Below are positions 6,193-12,161 of a stretch of 12,161 bases of DNA, one piece after another; position 1 is the stretch's first letter, and each line of letters starts with the position of its first letter. The DNA is from CAYXVU01 sp964468725 (GTDB lineage: Bacteria; Acidobacteriota; Blastocatellia; UBA7656), in the NCBI GenBank assembly GCA_964468725.1, contig CAYXVU010000184.1:1-12161 (forward strand), given 5' to 3'. Below the pieces are notes generated by a model that saw nothing but the letters and a program-made list of their open reading frames with translations, did no database searches and was not told the DNA's origin. The position numbers and the translations under genes were made by a program.

Positions 6193-7077
6193 ATGGCAGA
6201 AGACCTCAAACAACGCGTCCATGATTTCTGGCAAGCGAATCCGTGCGGAACGAAATTCGCCCAAGCAGAGATTGGCTCGCGCGAGTTTTTCGAAGCCATC
6301 GAGCGCCACCGCTACGAGACTGAATTCCACATCCCCGAAGTCATCGGCTTCGCCAAATGGAGAGGGCAACGAGTGCTCGAAATCGGCTGCGGACTAGGAA
6401 CCGACGGCATCAATTTCGCGCGCGCTGGAGCCGACTACACCGGCATTGATTTGACGGAAGCCTCAATAGAGTTGGTTAGTCAACGCTTCGCACAGGAAGG
6501 ACAAAAGGCAGAGTTGCGTGTAGCCGATGCCGAAGCGTTACCGTTTGAGGAGGCGAGCTTCGACCTTGTCTATTCGCATGGCGTCTTGCATCACACGCCG
6601 GATATGCAACAAGCCATCAAGGAAGTGCATCGCGTCTTGCGCCCCGGCGGCACGGCGATGGTGATGCTCTATCATCAAAATTCATACAACTACTATGTAA
6701 ACATCATGCTGCTGCGGCGTTTGGGAGTTCAGGTATTGGCGTTCGATTGGGGGTTGCCGTTGGTGTGCAAGTTGACAGGCGAAGACGAAGCGCGCCTCCG
6801 CGAATTACAGCATCGCTTTCGCACAGACCGAAAAAAGTTGATGTCGCGTGCCGAGTTTATCAATCAAAACACCGATGGCGCGGGCAATCCGTTGGCGCGC
6901 GTCTTCACGCGTCAGGCGGCGCACCGCCTCTTTGCCGCATTCCGCGAGGTCGAAATCCAGACGCATTTCCTCAATAAGCGGTGGCTGCCGGTCTTCGGCA
7001 AGTGGTTGCCGCGCAGGGTTGAGCGTAAACTCGCACAGAGGATGGGCTGGCACTTATGGGTACTAGCCAAAAAATGA
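6193..7077 (+). CDS. Class I SAM-dependent methyltransferase (Methyltransf_11 type)
   Basis: A 294-residue cytoplasmic protein with a Rossmann-like methyltransferase domain. Motif I is VLEIGCGLGTD (61-71), the acidic end of beta-2 is GIDLTEAS (84-91), motif II is VADAEALPF (110-118), and VLHHTPD (131-137) and RVLRPGG follow. An N-terminal cap carries FWQANPCGT (12-20), a sequence often seen at the start of methyltransferases in surface-sugar or natural-product clusters. The last 110 residues form a hydrophobic, Arg-rich tail with no signature. I chose ATG at 6193; a TTG at 6142 is open in frame, but those 17 codons cover the inverted-repeat cluster and the family normally begins just before the FWxxxPCGT segment. 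The acceptor substrate is unknown. It converges on the sugar-transferase gene with 6 bases between stops, which suggests but does not prove a shared polysaccharide locus. Confidence 0.88.
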   Translation: MAEDLKQRVHDFWQANPCGTKFAQAEIGSREFFEAIERHRYETEFHIPEVIGFAKWRGQRVLEIGCGLGTDGINFARAGADYTGIDLTEASIELVSQRFAQEGQKAELRVADAEALPFEEASFDLVYSHGVLHHTPDMQQAIKEVHRVLRPGGTAMVMLYHQNSYNYYVNIMLLRRLGVQVLAFDWGLPLVCKLTGEDEARLRELQHRFRTDRKKLMSRAEFINQNTDGAGNPLARVFTRQAAHRLFAAFREVEIQTHFLNKRWLPVFGKWLPRRVERKLAQRMGWHLWVLAKK

Positions 7078-7083
7078 GCCATG

Positions 7084-8670
7084 TTAGTAGAGGCTGTCGC
7101 CTTTCAACATCACCGGCAGGGTTTTGAGCATAATCTTGATGTCGAGCCAGGGCGACCAGTTTTCGATGTAGAAGATGTCAAGGCGCACCATCTCTTCGAA
7201 GTGCAGGCGATTGCGACCGCTCACCTGCCACAATCCTGTGATGCCGGGCAAAACGTGGAAACGCGCGCGATGCCAATCTTTGTATTGGCGCACCTCGTAG
7301 GGCAGCGGCGGACGCGGGCCGACGATGCTCATCTGCCCGGTTAAGACGTTGAGGACTTGCGGCAACTCATCAATCGAAAATCGCCGCATCCAACTGCCGA
7401 TGCGCGTCAGTCGCGGATCATCTTTGACCTTTCCGTACAAGGGATTCTCGTCCGTCCCCTGATTCGCCTCTGCGCCGGTGATCATCTGCGTCATCACTTC
7501 ACGATGCGCTTCATCACCGGCATTGTGAACCATCGAGCGAAACTTGAACATGAGAAACAGCTTTCCCCCCATACCAACGCGCTCTTGTTTGTGAAAGACC
7601 GGGCCGGGGGATTCGCGTTTGATGAGAATCGCCAGCACCATCCACAACGGCCAGCTAACCATGAGCAATCCGAGCGCTACCACGATATCCATGCTGCGTT
7701 TGAGCACCCCCCACGCGCCGCTCAATGGCTCTTCATAGAGCTTGATCATGGGCAGCGTGCCGATGGTCGCAATCTCGGTTTTTCCAGGCAAACAGTCAAA
7801 GAGATTGGGGACGACGCGATACTTAATTTGATGATCGCGCCCGCACTCCATCAACACTTCGAACATCTTGCGCGGGTGAATCTGCGTATCGGTAATCAAG
7901 ACCTCTTCAACGCCATACTTTTTGACGATCTCGGGCAGTTTATCGAAATGACCCAGTTTGCGAACCCCATAATTTTTGAGCGTCGCGGCGTCCTCGCGCG
8001 CCCGCGCCGTGACTACGCCGACCAGTTTGTAGCCGAGGCGCGGTTTGGCAGAGATTTCGGCAACGCAGATTTCAGCCATATCGCCGTTGCCGACGACTAC
8101 CGTCGGTATCAGATTGTTGGCATTTGACCGAAAGGCGATCTGAATCAACCGCACGCCGCTACGAATCAACCAAAACATCCCCGTTGAAAAGAGGAAATCA
8201 TAAACCATGACCATGCGCGAATAAGAGAAATCGGAAAGATAGATCAATTGGCCGTTTTGATAAGTGATGCCTTGCCGAAAGAGGAAAGCGAAGAGTACCA
8301 AAATCAAGGTCGCCGCAAAGGTGGCTTTGACAATCCCTGCCAGATCACCAGCAAACGAAAATTCCCCGCGCAGACGATAAAAGCCATTGCGACGCAGGGT
8401 GTAGACTTTTACCAACGGCACGAACAGCAGCAAACTGATATACGGCTCGAAACTGTCCCAAATTCCCACCGGCAGAATGGAACGCCGCCGCCATTCGAAT
8501 AGCGGGTTCCATTGGTGGTGAATCTCGTAAGCCAAAATGAAGGCCAGTAAAGCCACCACAACATCAATCAGCACCAGGGCAATGACCGGAATGATCGCAT
8601 GAATAAAGAGCCGCCGCCGCGTGCGCGCGCCGATGACTTGTTCGACAATTGTCGCTGCATGATTAGACAT
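7084..8670 (-). CDS. Polyprenyl-phosphate sugar-1-phosphate transferase (WbaP/WcaJ type)
   Basis: A 528-residue inner-membrane enzyme that transfers a sugar-1-phosphate from a nucleotide sugar to undecaprenyl phosphate and starts a surface polysaccharide repeat unit. Four hydrophobic helices fall at about 21-49, 75-92, 110-131 and 155-178. A Rossmann-like CoA-binding-type domain starts with VVVGNGDMAE (191-200). The catalytic domain begins with KRSMDIVVALGLL (324-336) and its re-entrant helix, then SPGPVFHKQERVG, FKFRSM, the Asp-Glu pair SIDELPQ (Asp434, Glu435), SIVGPRPP (448-455), PGITGLWQVSGR (475-486) and a conserved amphipathic end. Length and order match full-size poly-PGTs. The sugar (glucose or galactose type) cannot be read. 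Its ATG overlaps the stop of the upstream gene by 8 bases, which indicates translational coupling. Confidence 0.93.
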   Translation of the reverse strand: MSNHAATIVEQVIGARTRRRLFIHAIIPVIALVLIDVVVALLAFILAYEIHHQWNPLFEWRRRSILPVGIWDSFEPYISLLLFVPLVKVYTLRRNGFYRLRGEFSFAGDLAGIVKATFAATLILVLFAFLFRQGITYQNGQLIYLSDFSYSRMVMVYDFLFSTGMFWLIRSGVRLIQIAFRSNANNLIPTVVVGNGDMAEICVAEISAKPRLGYKLVGVVTARAREDAATLKNYGVRKLGHFDKLPEIVKKYGVEEVLITDTQIHPRKMFEVLMECGRDHQIKYRVVPNLFDCLPGKTEIATIGTLPMIKLYEEPLSGAWGVLKRSMDIVVALGLLMVSWPLWMVLAILIKRESPGPVFHKQERVGMGGKLFLMFKFRSMVHNAGDEAHREVMTQMITGAEANQGTDENPLYGKVKDDPRLTRIGSWMRRFSIDELPQVLNVLTGQMSIVGPRPPLPYEVRQYKDWHRARFHVLPGITGLWQVSGRNRLHFEEMVRLDIFYIENWSPWLDIKIMLKTLPVMLKGDSLY

Positions 8671-9964
8671 TCTCTAGGACTCTGCTCCTCGAAAGATAAA
8701 GACTCAGTGCATAGAGCATCCACGCCTGCGCCCATCGCAAATAAGGAATTTTGATGGTGGTAAACCGCTTGCGCTGAAAGTAAAAATAGCCTGTGTGATC
8801 TTGAAGATTTTCGATAGCCCAATCTACCGCTTGCTCTGCTCTCTGTTTGCCTTGCGCCATACGCTCGCTGAGTTCTTGAAAGGTAATAATCGCTTGTGAG
8901 GCGCAGTGAACATCTATGGGGTAGAGACGATTATCATAGTATTTGGGCACCCCGTCCGCAAGAAAGAATCTCTCTTGATAAAACGTCAAACCGCGTTGTA
9001 GATTCTCTTCCCACCCATCAACCTTCATATACTTCATGATGCGGTGGAGCGACACCAACACGTAGCCGGTGTGAAAATTATCCTTCCAACCTTGTGACCA
9101 ACTCTCCCCGTATGGCCATGAACCGTCGGCACGTTGTCGGGCAATCGTGTAGCGCACAGCTTGCTCACTCATCTCGCGAAATTCAGGATTGTCCTCACGT
9201 ACCGATACGCGCGCCAACAACTCTGCCGCCAGTAAGTTCACATTATGCACCTGCGAATGATCGAGCGGCGTGTAACTGAAACAGAGCGGCGGTTGCCGAG
9301 AGTTTGATGCTGCTTTCGCGTCGGGCTCAAAACGATGGAGAGAGTCGAGCAAGAAGCGGCAACTGCTTGCCGCGCGCTGCCACGCGAATTCACTGCCGGT
9401 CAAGTCGTACCAATCCAAATAGGCGTGCGCGGCAAAGACTGTGCAGACGACATTCGGCGTGCCGCGCGGCGCAAAGAATGCGCGCGATTGCCAGTCGAAG
9501 TTGTACCCCCAACAGGCGGCTTCGTAGTCCAGGTTGCGTGCAGCGTCAAGCGCCTGAATCAAAAATGTGAAGTCCGCCTCCAATCCGCTGACGGCATCCG
9601 AGAGCAGGATGCCTCGGGGCGGTAACGGCTGAGAAAGAGTGGTCGGCAGCCGCACACCGAAATATCTGGCTAACCAGATGACGGCGCTAGCAGCAAGCGC
9701 CAGCCCTTTCGGATTGAGCGACTTTTTGATTCCGAAAAGCGGGCGCAGATTGATGGGGCTACGTTTATGAAGTTGAATCAACGCTGTGCGCGCCAACCGA
9801 TTCTGGAAAAGGGAGGATTGCGCGAGCGGACTGTTGAGTCCGTCGTAGGGATCATAACCGCGCCAGCCTTCATCGCGGCAGAATATGAGAAGCTTTCTCA
9901 AAGACGCTTCGCAACGTTGCAGTGTTTCGGTTTCCAATACCATCGCTGATGCCGAGAAAGGCAT
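8663..9964 (-). CDS. Uncharacterised alpha/alpha-toroid-like protein coupled to the sugar transferase
   Basis: About 433 residues, soluble, no signal peptide. It is rich in helix and aromatic residues, with regularly spaced motifs of the kind found in (alpha/alpha)6-toroid enzymes: YDPYDGLNS (37-45), CWGYNFDWQSR (151-161), TPNVVCTVFAAHAYLDWY, CFSYTPLDHSQVHN, QRADGSWPYG (277-286), DNFHTGYVL (295-303), DVHCASQAI (351-359) and PYLRWAQAWM near the end. Relatives occur in capsule and LPS clusters and are often labelled delta-aminolevulinic acid dehydratase; that name is not supported here, since the true enzyme is a TIM barrel. Repeated Trp, His, Asp and Tyr in conserved turns suggest a sugar-binding active site, perhaps an epimerase, lyase or hydrolase. 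The start is uncertain: ATG 9964 (used), GTG 9997 or ATG 9943, none with a good ribosome site. The stop overlaps the phosphotransferase start, so the two are made together. Confidence 0.8.
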   Translation of the reverse strand: MPFSASAMVLETETLQRCEASLRKLLIFCRDEGWRGYDPYDGLNSPLAQSSLFQNRLARTALIQLHKRSPINLRPLFGIKKSLNPKGLALAASAVIWLARYFGVRLPTTLSQPLPPRGILLSDAVSGLEADFTFLIQALDAARNLDYEAACWGYNFDWQSRAFFAPRGTPNVVCTVFAAHAYLDWYDLTGSEFAWQRAASSCRFLLDSLHRFEPDAKAASNSRQPPLCFSYTPLDHSQVHNVNLLAAELLARVSVREDNPEFREMSEQAVRYTIARQRADGSWPYGESWSQGWKDNFHTGYVLVSLHRIMKYMKVDGWEENLQRGLTFYQERFFLADGVPKYYDNRLYPIDVHCASQAIITFQELSERMAQGKQRAEQAVDWAIENLQDHTGYFYFQRKRFTTIKIPYLRWAQAWMLYALSLYLSRSRVLENV

Positions 9965-10019
9965 ATCTTGATGATGTAACGCGCAACGGGCAATCACTTG
10001 TCACGCGCTGCTTTTCAAT

Positions 10020-10076
10020 CAGCCGGTTCATCATACCCGCAGAAGTTTGCATTTGTCACGACACAATCACCGGCTG
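10020..10076. repeat. 8-base inverted repeat enclosing the minus-strand promoter
   Basis: CAGCCGGT (10020-10027) and ACCGGCTG (10069-10076) are perfect reverse complements 41 bases apart. Each is preceded on the plus strand by CAAT. The candidate promoter at 10030-10059 lies exactly between them, so they may be paired operator half-sites or simply chance. Confidence 0.35.
10030..10059 (-). promoter_or_regulatory. Sigma70-type promoter for the toroid protein/sugar transferase pair
   Basis: On the minus strand GTGACA (10054-10059) is followed after 18 bases by TATGAT (10030-10035), each one mismatch from consensus. Transcription would begin near 10023, about 60 bases before the ATG at 9964 and about 25 before the GTG at 9997. 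Confidence 0.5.
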
Positions 10077-10133
10077 CGCGGCGGCTGTCCGGTCTTTCTC
10101 GATAGCCAATAGCGGACGAAAATCGCGGGCGGA

Positions 10134-10163
10134 TTGTCACCTCACGGGAAAGTTGGATAGAAT
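10134..10163 (+). promoter_or_regulatory. Sigma70-type promoter of purF
   Basis: TTGTCA (10134-10139), 18 bases, TAGAAT (10158-10163); both boxes are one mismatch from consensus. The start would be near 10170, leaving a leader of about 20 bases. No room is left for a purine riboswitch, and none was recognised. The ATG follows GGGAG by about 11 bases. Confidence 0.6.
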
Positions 10164-10191
10164 CACACCCGCTACGGGAGACCACAAGATT

Positions 10192-11622
10192 ATGGATAAG
10201 CTCAAAGAAGAGTGTGGCGTATTTGGTATCTTTAACCACGAAGAGGCCGCGCGCCTCGCCTATCTCGGACTCTATGCTCTGCAACATCGCGGACAGGAAT
10301 CGGCGGGCATCGTCTCCTCCGACGGCTATCGCTTGCATCAACATCGTGGCATGGGATACGTCAACGAGATTTTCAAAGAAGAGGCGTTGGCCAACTTGCC
10401 CGGCCATGCGGCCATCGGCCATGTCCGATATTCGACTGCGGGCAGTGTCTCTTTGCGCGAAGCGCAGCCTTTTTTAGTGGATGGCCATCGCGGTCAGATT
10501 GCCCTCTGTCACAATGGCAACTTGCCCTATGCGGCAGACCTGCGGCGCGAATTGGAACTCGAAGGCGCAATCTTCTCCTCAACCTCCGATACCGAAATCA
10601 TCCTTCATAAGATGGCGCGCTCGCGCGCTACCGATCTGCTCGGGGCGATGATCGAAACCTTCTCACAAGTCGAAGGCGCGTATTCGATGCTCTTTCTCAC
10701 TCGCGACCGCTTGATTGCCGTGCGCGACCCGCGCGGCTTTCGCCCGCTCTGTTTGGGCAAACTCGGCGATGCCTATGTTGTAGCGAGCGAAACCTGCGCC
10801 TTCGACTTACTGGATGCAACCTATCTGCGCGATGTGCAACCGGGCGAAGTATTGGTCATTGATCATGATGGACTGCATTCGAACTTTCCGTTGGCGAAAG
10901 AGAAACCGGCATTTTGTATCTTCGAACATGTATATTTTTCTCGCCCCGATTCGATCATCTTCGGACGGTCAGTCAATAAAAGTCGTCACAAGATGGGACG
11001 CCAGTTGGCGGTGGAACATCCGGTTGATGCAGATATCGTCGTGCCGGTTCCCGACTCCGGCGTCGCAGCGGCGATTGGCTATTCCGCCGAATCGGGATTG
11101 CGTTTTCGGTTTGGCTTAACGCGCAATCACTATGTCGGGCGCACTTTCATTGAACCGAAACAATCCATCCGCCACTTTGGCGTGAAGATTAAACTCAATG
11201 CCGTGCGCGATCTGATCGAAGGCCTGCGAGTCGTCCTGATTGATGATTCCATCGTGCGCGGCACGACCTCAAAAAAGATCGTGCAGATGGTACGCAACGC
11301 CGGAGCCCGCGAAGTCCATGTACGCATCAGTTGCCCGCCCACCATCGCACCCTGTTTTTATGGAGTGGACACGCCCACCCGCGAAGAGTTGATCGCTTCG
11401 AAAAGCAGCGTCGCAGAGATTGCTGATTATATCGGCGCGGACAGTCTCGGTTATTTGAGTCTGGAAGGCATGTTGCGTGCCTGTGGCGACCCGCTCGGCA
11501 ATCGCCATTGTACGGCTTGTTACACAACGCAGTACCCGATTCCCGTCACCGCTGCGGCGCGCACCAAAAGCGAACGCGAAGAGGGCTTTCTTTCACACGA
11601 TCAGGTGTGGCCGAGAACCTAA
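10192..11622 (+). CDS. purF: Amidophosphoribosyltransferase (glutamine PRPP amidotransferase)
   Basis: A 476-residue cytoplasmic enzyme of the first committed step of purine synthesis: PRPP plus glutamine gives phosphoribosylamine. The N-terminal Ntn glutaminase domain begins after a 7-residue propeptide (MDKLKEE) with the nucleophile Cys8 in CGVFGIF. Further glutaminase motifs are LQHRGQESAGI (30-40), GHVRYSTAGS (76-85), CHNGNL (106-111) and STSDTEI (130-136). The phosphoribosyltransferase domain has the PRPP loop VVLIDDSIVRGTT (347-359). Cysteines at 242, 388, 440 and 443 correspond to the 4Fe-4S ligands of the Bacillus subtilis enzyme, so this is the Fe-S, propeptide-processed class and not the E. 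coli type. The reading frame is open upstream to 9922, but that part covers the promoter region and lacks similarity. Length is normal. A divergent promoter region lies upstream, and an MBL-fold gene starts 3 bases downstream. Confidence 0.97.
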   Translation: MDKLKEECGVFGIFNHEEAARLAYLGLYALQHRGQESAGIVSSDGYRLHQHRGMGYVNEIFKEEALANLPGHAAIGHVRYSTAGSVSLREAQPFLVDGHRGQIALCHNGNLPYAADLRRELELEGAIFSSTSDTEIILHKMARSRATDLLGAMIETFSQVEGAYSMLFLTRDRLIAVRDPRGFRPLCLGKLGDAYVVASETCAFDLLDATYLRDVQPGEVLVIDHDGLHSNFPLAKEKPAFCIFEHVYFSRPDSIIFGRSVNKSRHKMGRQLAVEHPVDADIVVPVPDSGVAAAIGYSAESGLRFRFGLTRNHYVGRTFIEPKQSIRHFGVKIKLNAVRDLIEGLRVVLIDDSIVRGTTSKKIVQMVRNAGAREVHVRISCPPTIAPCFYGVDTPTREELIASKSSVAEIADYIGADSLGYLSLEGMLRACGDPLGNRHCTACYTTQYPIPVTAAARTKSEREEGFLSHDQVWPRT

Positions 11623-11625
11623 TCA

Positions 11626-12161
11626 GTGGCCAAAAGACGAAACACGAAAACCCTCTTTCTTGCGCTCGCCGCTTTAGCCGGACTGGCGCTCTACTGGTAT
11701 TTCACACGCCCGAAGACCGAACCCGAACCGCTGCCCGCACCGCTCGACGGTCAACTCGTAGTCCGCTTTCTCAACATCGGGCAAGGCGATTGCGAGTTGA
11801 TTCAACTGCCCAATGGCCAGACCATTCTCATTGATTCGGGGGATCGCGGTTCACCCACCGTCGAGTTGCTCAAACAATTCGGGGTGCGCGAAATTGACCT
11901 GCTCATCGCCACTCACCCGCATTCCGATCACATCGGCGAGATGCGTGACATCATGCGCGCTTTCAAGGTCAAAGAGTTGTGGGACGCAGGCTACCCCTAT
12001 ACGACAAAGACCTATTTAGACTTGCTGCAAGAGCGCAAAAGTCAAGGCATTCAATTTACCAAACCGCGACGCGGTGAAACACGCACACTTGGCGATGTCC
12101 GATTGGAAGCCCTGCACCCGACTGCTAACTTACCGACGGATGATAATGAAGTGAATAACGT
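11626..12161 (+). CDS. Membrane-anchored ComEC-like metallo-beta-lactamase-fold protein (3' end beyond window)
   Basis: 178 codons are visible from GTG at 11626; the gene continues past the window. Residues 1-9 are basic, 10-27 form one membrane helix (or uncleaved signal), 28-42 are a Pro-rich linker, and then an MBL-fold domain begins: FLNIGQGDCELIQLPNG (48-64), ILIDSGD (67-73) and the metal motif THPHSDHIGE (96-105) with ligands His97, His99, Asp101 and His102. This resembles the extracytoplasmic C-terminal domain of the competence protein ComEC, made here as a separate tethered protein. Such stand-alone proteins are probably secreted-side hydrolases of nucleic acid or other phosphoesters, but the substrate is not known. 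It begins 3 bases after the purF stop, without a clear ribosome site of its own, so it is likely read by translational coupling. The GTG is the only sensible start before the helix. Confidence 0.85.
   Translation, partial: MAKRRNTKTLFLALAALAGLALYWYFTRPKTEPEPLPAPLDGQLVVRFLNIGQGDCELIQLPNGQTILIDSGDRGSPTVELLKQFGVREIDLLIATHPHSDHIGEMRDIMRAFKVKELWDAGYPYTTKTYLDLLQERKSQGIQFTKPRRGETRTLGDVRLEALHPTANLPTDDNEVNN

Noticed and set aside
7357..8127. 256-codon plus-strand open frame opposite the sugar transferase
   Set aside because: Antisense shadow of a gene with a full set of family motifs; its own translation has a His/Arg-rich composition with no recognisable domain.
9922..10191. 90-codon N-terminal extension of purF from an upstream in-frame start
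   Set aside because: It covers two promoter-like elements and has no protein-like pattern. The family starts just before the catalytic Cys, and ATG 10192 gives a normal short propeptide.
9965..10191. Purine riboswitch before purF
   Set aside because: The predicted leader is only about 20 bases and no conserved aptamer core was found in the interval.

Overview
This is a chromosomal window from a moderately GC-rich bacterium. It carries ten complete genes, one gene cut by the right edge and one decayed gene at the left edge. No rRNA, tRNA, CRISPR array, insertion sequence or phage gene was seen. The B. subtilis-type PurF (propeptide plus Fe-S cysteines), the animal-like SGLT transporter, the TTG/GTG starts and the intergenic heptanucleotide tracts would suit an Acidobacteriota (Blastocatellia-like) genome. 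That placement is a low-confidence guess, because no phylogenetic marker other than PurF is present.

Layout. From 5888 down to 1 everything reads on the minus strand in one closely packed series: an SGLT-type sodium/solute symporter (4203-5888), a two-lobed uncharacterised protein (3656-4189), chorismate mutase AroQ (3316-3639), a 194-base gap with two inverted heptad-repeat tracts, a DAHP-synthase homologue that has lost much of its active site (2075-3121), a PPP-family phosphatase (1267-2013), a lipoprotein with a probable jelly-roll domain (582-1220), and the broken remains of a membrane-protein gene (1-585) that contains a REP-like hairpin. A control region at 5889-6192 separates this series from a plus-strand SAM methyltransferase (6193-7077). 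That gene meets, tail to tail with 6 bases between, a translationally coupled minus-strand pair: an uncharacterised protein, probably of alpha/alpha-toroid type (8663-9964), and a polyprenyl-phosphate sugar-1-phosphate transferase (7084-8670). A second divergent control region (9965-10191) has readable sigma70-type promoters in both directions. To its right lie purF (10192-11622) and, 3 bases later, a membrane-anchored ComEC-like metallo-beta-lactamase-fold protein (11626 to the window edge).

How the genes work together. PurF makes the first committed step of purine synthesis. The phosphotransferase and its coupled partner probably belong to surface-polysaccharide synthesis, perhaps with the methyltransferase. 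AroQ belongs to the shikimate/aromatic amino acid pathway. Its neighbour looks like an AroF-type DAHP synthase but has lost or altered three of four metal ligands, the KPRTSP loop and the substrate-binding CERG motif. This possible pseudoenzyme beside chorismate mutase is the most interesting thing in the window: DAHP synthase and chorismate mutase are known to control each other by fusion or by complex formation in other bacteria.
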